Source of the DNA: Gammaproteobacteria bacterium 42_54_T18
GTDB taxonomy: Bacteria > Pseudomonadota > Gammaproteobacteria > Pseudomonadales > Ketobacteraceae
Length of the DNA: 49,746 bases
Direction of reading: 5' to 3'
Assembly: GCA_002163245.1 (NCBI GenBank)
Contig: MAAL01000148.1
Span: forward strand, 1-49,746
Shown here: positions 1 to 7,463 of the stretch, in pieces
Numbering within the stretch: the stretch's first letter is position 1
Layout of the letters: each line of letters opens with the position of its first letter
Made by a program: the position numbers and the translations under genes
The notes under the pieces: model-generated
What the model was told of the DNA's origin: nothing
Seen by the model: the letters and a program-made list of their open reading frames with translations, nothing else
Database searches by the model: none

Positions 1-15
1 TGTTATTATGTGCCA

Positions 16-92
16 AGGCCTAATTTTCCTTTTGTATTACGTTGTTTGTTCGCACTTGCATTGTAACACTTATCGAGAATTAGGCCTTTTTT
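16..92 (+). terminator. Long-loop inverted repeat with T tract
   Basis: The 13-base arms at 16-28 and 75-87 pair with one mismatch and are followed by a run of six T at 87-92. The 46-base loop is long for an intrinsic terminator, but it can form a small inner stem (37-40 with 63-66). It may end a gene lying left of the window. It sits just upstream of a truncated reading frame, so it could also mark a rearrangement edge. Confidence 0.4.
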
Positions 93-175
93 ATGTCAAA
101 CTGTGGGACAGCAGTGACCTTACATATACTAAGCTAATTTAATACCGCTCGATTTGCACTGATAAAGGTCTTGGT

Positions 176-661
176 ATGTCCCGAGGGATGTGTTTCGATT
201 ATATATCGAAACCTATAGATCCTGATGAGTTAGAGAATAAAATTTTATATTGGCTGGATAAGGATAAAGTCTTAAAGGAGGGCGTTATGAGTGATCAATA
301 TGTGAATAAAGAAGATATTCCTGAACTACCTATATGGGATAAGGCCTCGGCCTTAAAAAGGCTAGGAGGTAATCAGAAAAGACTTGATAAGTTAGTGTCA
401 CTTTTTCTGTCAAGTATTCCTGCACTTGCGGAAGGTTTAGCTCAAGCAATTACTGATGGTGAGAATGATAAAGTGATGGAGCATGTACATACTATCAAAG
501 GGGTTTCTGCCAATCTCGGTGCGCTTCAATTACAACAGGTTTCTTCTTGTCTGGAGTTGGCGGTAAAAGATGGGGATACCGATAAATTACATGAAATACA
601 TGTTCAATTTATAGAATGTTTCGACAGTTTTTGCCAGTTGATTGAAAAGGATTTGACATAG
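176..661 (+). CDS. Hpt-domain protein, probable 5'-truncated remnant of a hybrid sensor kinase
   Basis: The 161-residue frame starts inside what looks like the last part of a receiver domain: GMCFDYISKPID carries the conserved Lys-Pro pair (Lys12). A histidine phosphotransfer domain follows, with the motif HTIKGVSANLG and phospho-accepting His105. The same frame stays open upstream to codon 143, and those residues (TDKGLGMSRGM) still align with a receiver. A stop at 140-142 then cuts it off. No kinase, receiver aspartate or upstream exon is present in the first 140 bases. I infer that it is the 3' end of a larger hybrid histidine kinase left after a deletion or rearrangement, though a free-standing Hpt protein started at 176 could still be made. 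No convincing ribosome-binding site precedes ATG 176. It converges on the AraC-type gene through a shared terminator. Confidence 0.6.
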   Translation: MSRGMCFDYISKPIDPDELENKILYWLDKDKVLKEGVMSDQYVNKEDIPELPIWDKASALKRLGGNQKRLDKLVSLFLSSIPALAEGLAQAITDGENDKVMEHVHTIKGVSANLGALQLQQVSSCLELAVKDGDTDKLHEIHVQFIECFDSFCQLIEKDLT

Positions 662-672
662 AAAATCCTTTT
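645..672. terminator. Bidirectional terminator between convergent genes
   Basis: A perfect 10-bp stem (645-654 with 663-672) has an 8-base loop. The A-rich left arm and T-rich right arm give a U tract in both directions. It overlaps the stop codon of the Hpt gene and lies 8 bases before the end of the AraC-type gene, so it can serve both. Confidence 0.6.
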
Positions 673-679
673 TAGCTAG

Positions 680-1729
680 TTAACGCGTTAGCCTGGTTCT
701 GTATTCATTGGGCGACACGTTTGCCCAGTTTTTAAAGGCTTTGGTAAAATTGCTTGCATCGCTGTACCCGAGGGTTTCGGCAATTTGCTCCATGGTGTTT
801 TTGGTGTTTTCCAACAAGTTGATTGCTTGTGTAAAACGTTCAGAGTCTTTTATTTTTTGATAGGTTGTACCTGCATCGTGTAATTTTCTCTTTAATGTGC
901 GGGTGGAAATGTTCATTTCTTCTGCCACCAGGTCAATGGTTGGCGTTTTGTTTTCATGGTTGCGAAAATGAGAGCGAACTTGAGCGGTAATGTCTGTTTT
1001 TAAACTAAGTTGTACTAATTCGATTTCACATTCTTTTTTTGCTTCATCAAAAAGTGAAGGGTTTGCTGATGCTAGTGGCTGTTGTAAGTATGAAAGGGGG
1101 CAGCGTAGCTCATCTCTGTCTTGATTAAATTTAATGGTGAGCCCTGGAGATAATATGCCTGGAGGGATTTCACAGGGGGCATCAAAGGTTAGCAGGATTT
1201 CAGCTTTGATGTGTTCTTGATTTTTTCCTGCTAACCAGCGAGCGATGGTTTCAATACTTATAAATATGGATAACGCATGAAATAGCGCGACTTCAGATGA
1301 TATTGTCTCATCGCTGCCGTGCATACTTAAACAGGCTTGGTCATCTACAATTGCAAAGTTTAAGCGCTCCCCCCCACCGGACCGTGTTTGAATAAACTTA
1401 ATTAATAAACTGGCCGCATCTAATAGGGATTGGCTGCTTTGCGCGGCAAAGCCTAGTACGCCGTGACGTGAGATGGTCAAGCGTTTACCGTATTTGATGG
1501 GTAATAAAGGGTCGTTCAGGCCTTTTATCACGTTTCGAACCACTTGATCCATCGAATGATGACGAATCCGGCAATTGGGTTTTATTAATGTATTCAATGG
1601 GATAGAGGTATCACGCAATACCTCTTGTGGAGTCATTCCACATTCGGACGCGTATTCATTCAGAGCGATTAGGTAATCGACTGAAATTGCGAACTCTCCT
1701 TTACCAATCGTCTCAAAGTTATCTGTCAT
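680..1729 (-). CDS. AraC-family transcriptional regulator (arabinose-binding-like N-terminal domain)
   Basis: The protein has about 349 residues. Its N-terminal region matches the ligand-binding domain found in OruR/ArgR-like AraC regulators, with the typical segment RHGVLGFAAQSS. The C-terminal ~100 residues hold the two helix-turn-helices, including the typical AETLGYSDASNFTKAFKNW. A GTG start at 1756 would add nine residues, but a TATAAT on this strand at 1765-1770 would put transcription start at about that GTG, so I prefer ATG 1729; neither has a good Shine-Dalgarno sequence. The gene is divergent from the PF10118 hydrolase/SDR/hydrolase operon and is its likely local regulator. The effector is unknown. 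Confidence 0.85.
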   Translation of the reverse strand: MTDNFETIGKGEFAISVDYLIALNEYASECGMTPQEVLRDTSIPLNTLIKPNCRIRHHSMDQVVRNVIKGLNDPLLPIKYGKRLTISRHGVLGFAAQSSQSLLDAASLLIKFIQTRSGGGERLNFAIVDDQACLSMHGSDETISSEVALFHALSIFISIETIARWLAGKNQEHIKAEILLTFDAPCEIPPGILSPGLTIKFNQDRDELRCPLSYLQQPLASANPSLFDEAKKECEIELVQLSLKTDITAQVRSHFRNHENKTPTIDLVAEEMNISTRTLKRKLHDAGTTYQKIKDSERFTQAINLLENTKNTMEQIAETLGYSDASNFTKAFKNWANVSPNEYRTRLTR

Positions 1730-1764
1730 GGCCCCATATAACCACAAATTCGACACAATTAAAC

Positions 1765-1770
1765 ATTATA
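1765..1770 (-). promoter_or_regulatory. Candidate -10 element for the AraC-type gene
   Basis: The minus strand reads TATAAT here, 35 bases upstream of the preferred ATG. No clear -35 hexamer lies 16-18 bases further up, which fits an activator-dependent promoter. The 128-base gap between the divergent genes must also carry the promoter of the operon on the other strand. Confidence 0.3.
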
Positions 1771-1857
1771 TCTACCTTAAGACCATAGGATAGTAGAAAC
1801 AGGTACCCGGCAAAGGCGAGGGTGTCGCACATTATATCTGTTTGAGGGGAGTAACAT

Positions 1858-2733
1858 ATGACAGCCATGCAGCGAATTTCCGGGGCTCCGGCCATTAAAC
1901 CACGTAAAATGGACTTTCCATTTAGCGATATCACAGAAAAATATTTCTTTAATAACAACAGTATTATTACTACTTACATGGCTGCGCTGTCCGCAACATT
2001 CCCTCCAGGAGAAAAAGGTTTTATAGATTCGGTGCGAAATTACCGTGATCAAATAACGGATCCAGAATTACAAGAAAGTATTAAGGGATTTATTGGTCAA
2101 GAAGGTCAACATAGTTATCAGCATAAAGAAATTAACAAAGTATTGAATGATTTAGGTTTGTTTGTTCATCGTATAGAAAAGGATTTAGAGAAAAAAATTA
2201 GGGATGACAAAGGGCGCTTGGATAAGCGTGACTTTTTGGCGTCGACCGTTGGAATGGAACATATTACTGCGATTATGGCTGAGTACTTACTTGAAAATCC
2301 GCATATTCTCGATCCTTTGCCTACATCTGCTCGAGAGTTATTGTTGTGGCATGCAGTTGAAGAAATTGAGCATAAAGCCGTAGCGTTTGATGTTTACGAA
2401 GCTTGTGTTGGTGAGCGAAGACGATTGCATATTGTAATGGGTGTTCAAACGGTGTTGTTTTTGTGGCAAGTTGGGTTGTATCAGTTGTCTTTGTTACGCT
2501 GGGCGAAAAAAATGCCTAGTATTAAAGATGCAGTGGGTGCTGCAAAATTCTTTTTTGGTAAGGATGGCTTGGCTCGAAATATCGTTAAACCATATTTGGA
2601 TTATTATCGGGATGATTTTCATCCGTGGGATAACGACAATACAGCATTGATAAATAAGTGGAAAGAATCCAGAGGTTATCCGCTGGATGTAGATTTAACA
2701 GAAGCCAATATTCAGGGGGCAACATCAGTATGA
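1858..2733 (+). CDS. Metal-dependent hydrolase, PF10118 family (ferritin-like diiron fold)
   Basis: This 291-residue protein matches the PF10118 'metal-dependent hydrolase' family. Visible metal-ligand candidates are EGQH (in GQEGQHSYQHKE), GMEHITA and HAVEEIEHKAVAFD, spaced as in ferritin-like four-helix diiron proteins. The function of this family is poorly known, and 'hydrolase' is inherited annotation; an oxidative diiron reaction is equally plausible. ATG 1858 follows a good GAGGGG ribosome-binding site. The stop codon overlaps the start of the SDR gene (ATGA), so the genes are translationally coupled. The first gene of a three-gene operon, probably controlled by the divergent AraC-type regulator. 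Confidence 0.85.
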   Translation: MTAMQRISGAPAIKPRKMDFPFSDITEKYFFNNNSIITTYMAALSATFPPGEKGFIDSVRNYRDQITDPELQESIKGFIGQEGQHSYQHKEINKVLNDLGLFVHRIEKDLEKKIRDDKGRLDKRDFLASTVGMEHITAIMAEYLLENPHILDPLPTSARELLLWHAVEEIEHKAVAFDVYEACVGERRRLHIVMGVQTVLFLWQVGLYQLSLLRWAKKMPSIKDAVGAAKFFFGKDGLARNIVKPYLDYYRDDFHPWDNDNTALINKWKESRGYPLDVDLTEANIQGATSV

Positions 2734-3554
2734 ATAAATTTGATCAAGCGGTTATTGCTATAACAGGAGCATCATCCGGGATTGGGGCTGCACTGGCCTA
2801 TGCATTATCGAAGCAAAATGCGCGGTTAGCATTAAGTGATATTAATGGTGATGCACTGAATGCTGTTAAAGCAGAGTGTTTATCCTTAGGTGCTTCTGCA
2901 GTTGTTGTTGATACGCTTGATGTGGCCGATTCAGTTGCGGTAAATCAGTGGGCTGATAGTGTTTATTCTCATTTCGGCCAAGTGAATGTTGTTATTAATA
3001 ATGCCGGAGTGAGCCTTACTGGTTGTGTTGAAGAAACGTCTGATAAAGATTTTCAGTGGTTAATGAATATTAATTTTTGGGGTGTGGTATATGGTAGCAA
3101 GGCATTTTTACCCTATTTGAAGCGAAGTGAATGGGGACATGTTGTTAATGTATCCAGCCTTTTTGGACTAATTGCGGTTCCTAATCAATCGGCTTACAAC
3201 GCGGCTAAGTTTGCGGTTAAGGGATTTAGTGAAAGTTTGCGCATGGAGTTGGAGATTGAGAAGTCTACGGTCTGTGTAAGCTGTGTGCACCCAGGGGGGG
3301 TGAAAACAAATATCGCTAATAGTGGGCGGTTGGGCCGTGTTGTGGGCCGACAAGCATCCCATGATGATATGAAGAAAGAGTTTAATCAAAAGTTAGCAAG
3401 AACAACTCCGGATCAAGCCGCAGCAATTATTTTGAAAGGTATTGAGCATAAAACACCGCGCATTCTTGTAGGTGTTGACGCCAAAATAGGTGATGTAGTA
3501 CAGCGAATATTACCGACAGGCTATCAAAAACTAATTAGTCGAATGATGGGGTGA
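2730..3554 (+). CDS. Short-chain dehydrogenase/reductase (SDR)
   Basis: A classical SDR of 274 residues. The cofactor motif TGASSGIG is at 12-19, NNAG at 90-93, catalytic Ser143, and the Tyr156-x3-Lys160 pair. The Asp at position 37 at the end of the second strand (LSDING) suggests a preference for NAD(H). The start at ATG 2730 overlaps the previous stop codon by three bases and gives the normal SDR N-terminus; a longer frame upstream lies inside the previous gene. The last bases overlap a possible GTG start of the next gene. The substrate is unknown; its company (diiron-like hydrolase and alpha/beta hydrolase) suggests oxidation or reduction of a lipophilic alcohol or ketone. Confidence 0.9.
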   Translation: MNKFDQAVIAITGASSGIGAALAYALSKQNARLALSDINGDALNAVKAECLSLGASAVVVDTLDVADSVAVNQWADSVYSHFGQVNVVINNAGVSLTGCVEETSDKDFQWLMNINFWGVVYGSKAFLPYLKRSEWGHVVNVSSLFGLIAVPNQSAYNAAKFAVKGFSESLRMELEIEKSTVCVSCVHPGGVKTNIANSGRLGRVVGRQASHDDMKKEFNQKLARTTPDQAAAIILKGIEHKTPRILVGVDAKIGDVVQRILPTGYQKLISRMMG

Positions 3555-3559
3555 TAGAC

Positions 3560-4477
3560 ATGGAAGTAAGAACGGGTTATGCCGAGGCGAATAATATTTC
3601 GATTTATTACGAAGATATGGGGGAACAGCATCACCCGGCGATATTGTTGGTGTGCGGTATGTCTGTGCAATTAATTCATTGGCCAGATGACTTTTGTCAA
3701 AAGTTAGTTGCACAAGGTTATCGGGTGATTCGGTTTGATAATAGAGAAACTGGGCTAACGACACGTAGCCATGTGAAAGTACCACCACCGGTGATGCAGA
3801 GCTTTATTCGTTTTCGTTTGGGAATGGAGGTTCATGCAGAATATAATTTAGATACACTAGTATTAGATGCAGTGTCGTTGTTGGACGCGTTGGATATACA
3901 GCAAGCTCATTGGGTCGGGTTTTCCATGGGGGGAATGATTGCGCAATTAGCTGCGGCACATTATCAACAACGGGTATTAAGTTTAACGTCCATTATGTCC
4001 TCTACCAATGAGCGTCATCTGCCCGGAGCTCGATGGGATGTGTTATTAGCGATATTAAATCGACCCAAAGACAAGTCAGAAAAAGCCATTGTCGATGCTG
4101 GGGTGGCGGTATTTAACAAACTACAAAGCCCTAAATATAAAGTCCATGATGACGTGTTGGCGTTTGATGTTCGTCGCGCTATAGCTCGTGCTCGTCGACC
4201 AATGGCTGGGGCAATGCATCAAATGGCTATCTTTTCTACGGGAGGTTTTTCAAAGCGTTTGAAACAGATCAGTGTACCAACGTTAGTGATACATGGAGAT
4301 AGAGACCTTTTGGTTCGATTACAGGGTGGTAAGCATAGTGCGAAATCAATCCCTAATGCGTCGTTAGAAATAATTCCTGGCATGGGGCATGACTTCCCGC
4401 CAGGGCTTATTGGGAAGCTTACAGGGCTTATTATGGGGCATGTATCCGCAAGCGCCCCCGTGGCTGGAGTCTCATAA
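3560..4477 (+). CDS. Alpha/beta hydrolase
   Basis: A 305-residue alpha/beta hydrolase. The nucleophile elbow GFSMGG places the catalytic Ser at 122, with Asp249 in HGDRDLL and His277 in GMGHDFP completing the triad. The motif DNRETGLT is typical of the branch that includes many marine esterases and epoxide- or lactone-hydrolase-like enzymes. I choose ATG 3560; a GTG at 3551 overlapping the SDR stop would add three residues. Third gene of the operon with the PF10118 protein and SDR. An oxidation/dehydrogenation/ester-hydrolysis sequence is an inference from order only. A strong inverted repeat begins 15 bases after the stop. Confidence 0.88.
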   Translation: MEVRTGYAEANNISIYYEDMGEQHHPAILLVCGMSVQLIHWPDDFCQKLVAQGYRVIRFDNRETGLTTRSHVKVPPPVMQSFIRFRLGMEVHAEYNLDTLVLDAVSLLDALDIQQAHWVGFSMGGMIAQLAAAHYQQRVLSLTSIMSSTNERHLPGARWDVLLAILNRPKDKSEKAIVDAGVAVFNKLQSPKYKVHDDVLAFDVRRAIARARRPMAGAMHQMAIFSTGGFSKRLKQISVPTLVIHGDRDLLVRLQGGKHSAKSIPNASLEIIPGMGHDFPPGLIGKLTGLIMGHVSASAPVAGVS

Positions 4478-4492
4478 GTCGACCCTAGATTG

Positions 4493-4570
4493 AAGTCTCT
4501 AGATGAAAAGAATCGATAGCTTTTGTGCTGTATGTCACAAAATTTATCAGTACTTTTCATCTAGAGACTT
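4493..4570. repeat. Nested inverted repeat after the hydrolase operon
   Basis: Two perfect 18-base arms, 4493-4510 and 4553-4570 (AAGTCTCTAGATGAAAAG and its complement), enclose 42 bases. The loop forms another hairpin: GATA 4515-4518 with TATC 4545-4548, then TTTTGTG 4521-4527 with CACAAAA 4536-4542 around an 8-base tip. The whole 78 bases can fold as one long stem. It may act as a complex terminator of the operon, but it is larger than usual and could be a remnant of a small mobile element. Confidence 0.6.
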
Positions 4571-4608
4571 TTCTCTTATCTGCCAAACTTCTTTACCAAG
4601 CAAGGCGA

Positions 4609-4630
4609 GAACTATCTAGGTAGATAGTTC
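4609..4630. repeat. Palindrome upstream of the 85-residue orphan
   Basis: The arms GAACTATCTA (4609-4618) and TAGATAGTTC (4621-4630) are perfectly complementary and separated by only GG. It lies 50 bases before ATG 4680. Its size and position suit an operator or an RNA hairpin in the leader of that gene. It contains ATCTAG, as the neighbouring nested repeat does. Confidence 0.5.
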
Positions 4631-4679
4631 GATATATAGAGCCTTACACTGTTAATTATAAGGTAAAGAGGGATTCACC

Positions 4680-4937
4680 ATGAGAATGTTTACTATAAAG
4701 CGCGATACTGATAATTCACGTCTATCTCCTGAAGCGACTCGAGCAGTAGCAGCATCAACTCAGTTGAAGCTAAAAAGATATCAATCTCGTCAAGGTAAGT
4801 CTGAGTTCGCCGGTCCTGCTCTTAGTATTGCTGATACCCTGTCAATATCAGCAATTTCTGGAAGTGTTGAGTATATGAAAGTTGAAGTGAATGAAGATGC
4901 ACCATTGTCTGCCGCGATACCTTTTAGTATTCACTAG
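4680..4937 (+). CDS. Hypothetical protein, 85 residues
   Basis: I do not recognise this protein. It is soluble-looking, with no signal peptide and no cysteine. The N-terminal half is basic (KLKRYQSRQGK); the C-terminal half is Ser/Ala/Ile-rich. ATG 4680 follows an adequate AAAGAGGGA ribosome-binding site, and a second ATG lies two codons later. It has its own upstream space holding a 22-base palindrome and converges on the aminotransferase gene with 14 bases between stops. The ribosome-binding site and isolated position support a real gene, but the composition gives no clue to its role. Confidence 0.55.
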   Translation: MRMFTIKRDTDNSRLSPEATRAVAASTQLKLKRYQSRQGKSEFAGPALSIADTLSISAISGSVEYMKVEVNEDAPLSAAIPFSIH

Positions 4938-4951
4938 GCTAAGTTTGTTTG

Positions 4952-5878
4952 TCAGGTTTGTTGCTCAATAATGCCTGTGTATAATACTTTTAACTTCGAA
5001 AATATTTGGCCTGGACATTGTGGAATTAGCTTCCCGTTAATACTTCTCACAGGGATTAATTCAGCACCAGTGCCGGTAAGGAATACTTCATCAGAGGCAA
5101 GCAATGTCGCTTCCGGTATTGATGCAATATCGTAGGGGATTCCCGACTCTTGCGCTAATGCTAAAATGGTTTTTCGGGTAATACCATTTAGTGCACCGTC
5201 GTCACACGGCGGAGTAATTAACTTTCCCTTGTGAACGATGAAAACATTTTCAGCAACGGCTTCCGCTACATTATTTTGGTCGTTCAATAAAATCGCTTCA
5301 TCTACGTTTGTTCTATTTGCCTCTTGTTTTGCCAAAATACTATTGAGGTAATTTAGACTTTTAATCCGTGGATCTAATGCACTGCTTGATATTCGACGTG
5401 TTGTTGCAATAATTGTTGTTATACCTTGATGAATAGCATTGGCTGGCATCATATTGAGTTCAGCAACAATGATGAATACATTTGCTGGTCCACAGCCGAT
5501 AGGGTTTAACCCGATTGCACCAACCCCTCTGGTAACGACTAGTCGAATATACCCATGAGAGAATAAAGCCTGTTCACACAAATTTGTTATTGCACTGATG
5601 AGTTCAGCAGTAGTGTAGGGAATGACAATTTCAAGGCTGTTGGCCGATGCAAATAAACGTTCAATATGATCATGCATCAACAGCGGTTTGTGGTGGTAAA
5701 AACGAATACCTTCAAAAACACCATCACCGTATAAAACCCCGTGATCAAATATGGATAGGGTTGCATCTTCTTGATTGCATTGGTTTCCATTCACCCAGCA
5801 AAGGGCATTTTGGTTGGTTTCTTTTGATCCTGTTTTATTAGGTTCTGCCTTTTTGGGTTCTGTATGGTGTTGTTTCAT
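4952..5878 (-). CDS. Class IV PLP aminotransferase (branched-chain amino acid aminotransferase-like)
   Basis: A 308-residue fold-type IV aminotransferase. Lys173 in IKSLNYLN is the PLP-binding lysine, EAVAENVFIV (206-215) is the cofactor-phosphate region, and GITR (232-235) is conserved in the family. It would transfer an amino group between an amino acid and a 2-oxoacid in the cytosol. Similarity favours IlvE-type enzymes, but D-amino-acid transaminase or aminodeoxychorismate lyase specificity cannot be excluded. The first ~25 residues are Lys/Thr/Asn-rich and outside the usual fold; the start could lie further in. It is divergent from a MocR-type gene, a usual arrangement for a regulator and its target. 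Confidence 0.85.
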   Translation of the reverse strand: MKQHHTEPKKAEPNKTGSKETNQNALCWVNGNQCNQEDATLSIFDHGVLYGDGVFEGIRFYHHKPLLMHDHIERLFASANSLEIVIPYTTAELISAITNLCEQALFSHGYIRLVVTRGVGAIGLNPIGCGPANVFIIVAELNMMPANAIHQGITTIIATTRRISSSALDPRIKSLNYLNSILAKQEANRTNVDEAILLNDQNNVAEAVAENVFIVHKGKLITPPCDDGALNGITRKTILALAQESGIPYDIASIPEATLLASDEVFLTGTGAELIPVRSINGKLIPQCPGQIFSKLKVLYTGIIEQQT

Positions 5879-5933
5879 CGTATGGCCTTTGTTTTGAGGG
5901 GGGTGATAAAAATAAACGGATGCGTATAATCAA

Positions 5934-5973
5934 TACAGATGTAGAAAGTTTATAATGAACCGGTACAGATGTG
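5934..5973. promoter_or_regulatory. Direct repeats in the aminotransferase/MocR divergent region
   Basis: TACAGATGT occurs at 5934-5942 and again at 5964-5972, exactly 30 bases apart (about three helical turns). A TATAAT lies between them at 5951-5956. MocR-type regulators often bind directly repeated half-sites in the gap between themselves and their target, so this is a candidate operator. Confidence 0.4.
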
Positions 5974-6035
5974 TAACATGGTAACTGTGTCGCTTATTGG
6001 TCGTGCAACTGTGCTTGTTGGATATTATCAATCAG

Positions 6036-7463
6036 ATGAAACGTTATGAATCGGTCGCATTGACCCTGACAGAAGAGATTGAAGGGGGCATTTACAAGCC
6101 GGGAGAGCGTTTGCCGGGGGTGCGTAAATTGGCAGCGCTCTTCTCTGTGAGTGTGTCGACGGTTGTGGAGGCGTTAAAGATTGTTGAAGATAATGGTCTG
6201 TTGGATGTGGCTGAACGCTCAGGGCATTATGTTGCACATCCTCAATACCGTCTTAACCCTTTTGTTGCAAACGATGCCGCGGGTACCAATAAGGCTGTAT
6301 TAAAGCCTTGCCCTGTTACACAGTCAGAGTGGGTGATGAACCTTGTTCGAGCAACGCTGGCCTCTGATGTTGTGCAGTTGGGGGCAGCAGTCCCTCATTC
6401 CGATTTTTTAGCTGTTAAAGGAGTCAATAAAGCCCTTAAAGCGGTTTGTGCACACTCTCAGGATCATAGTGATCATTACGATTTTGCGCCGGGTTACGAG
6501 CCCTTGAGGGGGCAAATAGCGTTACGGATGCAAGACTTGCAATGTAATGTTCAGTACACCGATGTCGTTATCACTAACGGTTGTCAAAATGCCTTGGTTT
6601 TGGCGTTAAAAGCGGTAACTCAACCGGGTGACGTGGTTGCGATAGAGTCCCCCACATTTTATGGTTTGTTGCATGTAATTGAATCCCTTGGTTTGCAGGC
6701 GATAGAAATTCCCACAGACCCCATTTCTGGCATTAGTTTATCGGCACTGACGTTAGCCTGTGAGCAGTGGGATGTTAAAGCTTGTGTGTTGATTCCGAAT
6801 TATGGCAACCCCTTAGGCCATTGCATGAGTGAAACAGATAAGCGTCAGCTGGTGACTCTTTCGCAGAATGCAAACGTGCAATTAATTGAAGATGATATTT
6901 ATGGGGATTTGGGACTAAGTAATCAACGATCACTTCCACTGTTATCATTTGACCCAAGTGTTATTTATTGCTCATCTTTTTCCAAGACGTTATCGCCGGG
7001 TTTACGAGTGGGTTGGGTCGTATCACAAAACCATCAAGAGAGAATTGAATACCTTCAGTATGTGAATAGTTTGTCTGCATCCACGATAGCTCAACGCGCA
7101 GTGTATGAATATTTACGTTATCAATCTTATGACCGTTATTTGCGTGAGGTGAGGAGTAAGTTTCGACAACAATTGCATAAGGTAAGATCACTTATTTATA
7201 CCTCTTTTCCTGAAGGCACCAAGGTAAGTGATCCTGCGGGTGGTTTTGTACTATGGGTGGAGTGTCCTGCAACGGTAAATACATTAACGCTTTATGAAGA
7301 TGCATTAGCGAAAAACATTAGTATTGCGCCGGGGCCAATGTTTTCACCACGGAAAAAGTATAAACGTTGTTTTCGGATTAATTGCGCCCAGCCATGGGAT
7401 GCAAAATTTCAGTGGGCTCTAGTAACCTTAGGTGGATTGGTTGAGCTTCAGTTAAGGTTGTGA
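6036..7463 (+). CDS. MocR-family regulator (GntR helix-turn-helix fused to aminotransferase-like domain)
   Basis: A 475-residue fusion. Residues 1-70 are a GntR winged helix (GERLPGVRKLAALFSVS, then STVVEALKIVEDNGLL). Residues ~95-470 form a type I aminotransferase-like domain with NPLG, EDDIYGD and the PLP lysine Lys317 in SSFSKTLSPGLRVGWV. In this family the second domain senses PLP or an amino-acid adduct rather than working as an enzyme. ATG 6036 gives the usual MKRYE-type start; a TTG at 5997 would add 13 residues. It is divergent from the class IV aminotransferase, which it probably regulates. The last 16 bases overlap the 3' end of the convergent PEP-CTERM gene. Confidence 0.88.
   Translation: MKRYESVALTLTEEIEGGIYKPGERLPGVRKLAALFSVSVSTVVEALKIVEDNGLLDVAERSGHYVAHPQYRLNPFVANDAAGTNKAVLKPCPVTQSEWVMNLVRATLASDVVQLGAAVPHSDFLAVKGVNKALKAVCAHSQDHSDHYDFAPGYEPLRGQIALRMQDLQCNVQYTDVVITNGCQNALVLALKAVTQPGDVVAIESPTFYGLLHVIESLGLQAIEIPTDPISGISLSALTLACEQWDVKACVLIPNYGNPLGHCMSETDKRQLVTLSQNANVQLIEDDIYGDLGLSNQRSLPLLSFDPSVIYCSSFSKTLSPGLRVGWVVSQNHQERIEYLQYVNSLSASTIAQRAVYEYLRYQSYDRYLREVRSKFRQQLHKVRSLIYTSFPEGTKVSDPAGGFVLWVECPATVNTLTLYEDALAKNISIAPGPMFSPRKKYKRCFRINCAQPWDAKFQWALVTLGGLVELQLRL

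Noticed and set aside
15-92. Integron attC-like site
   Set aside because: The outer ends GCCTAAT/ATTAGGC resemble attC ends and the length is about right, but the essential AAC/GTT at the cleavage position is absent and no integrase or cassette array is present.
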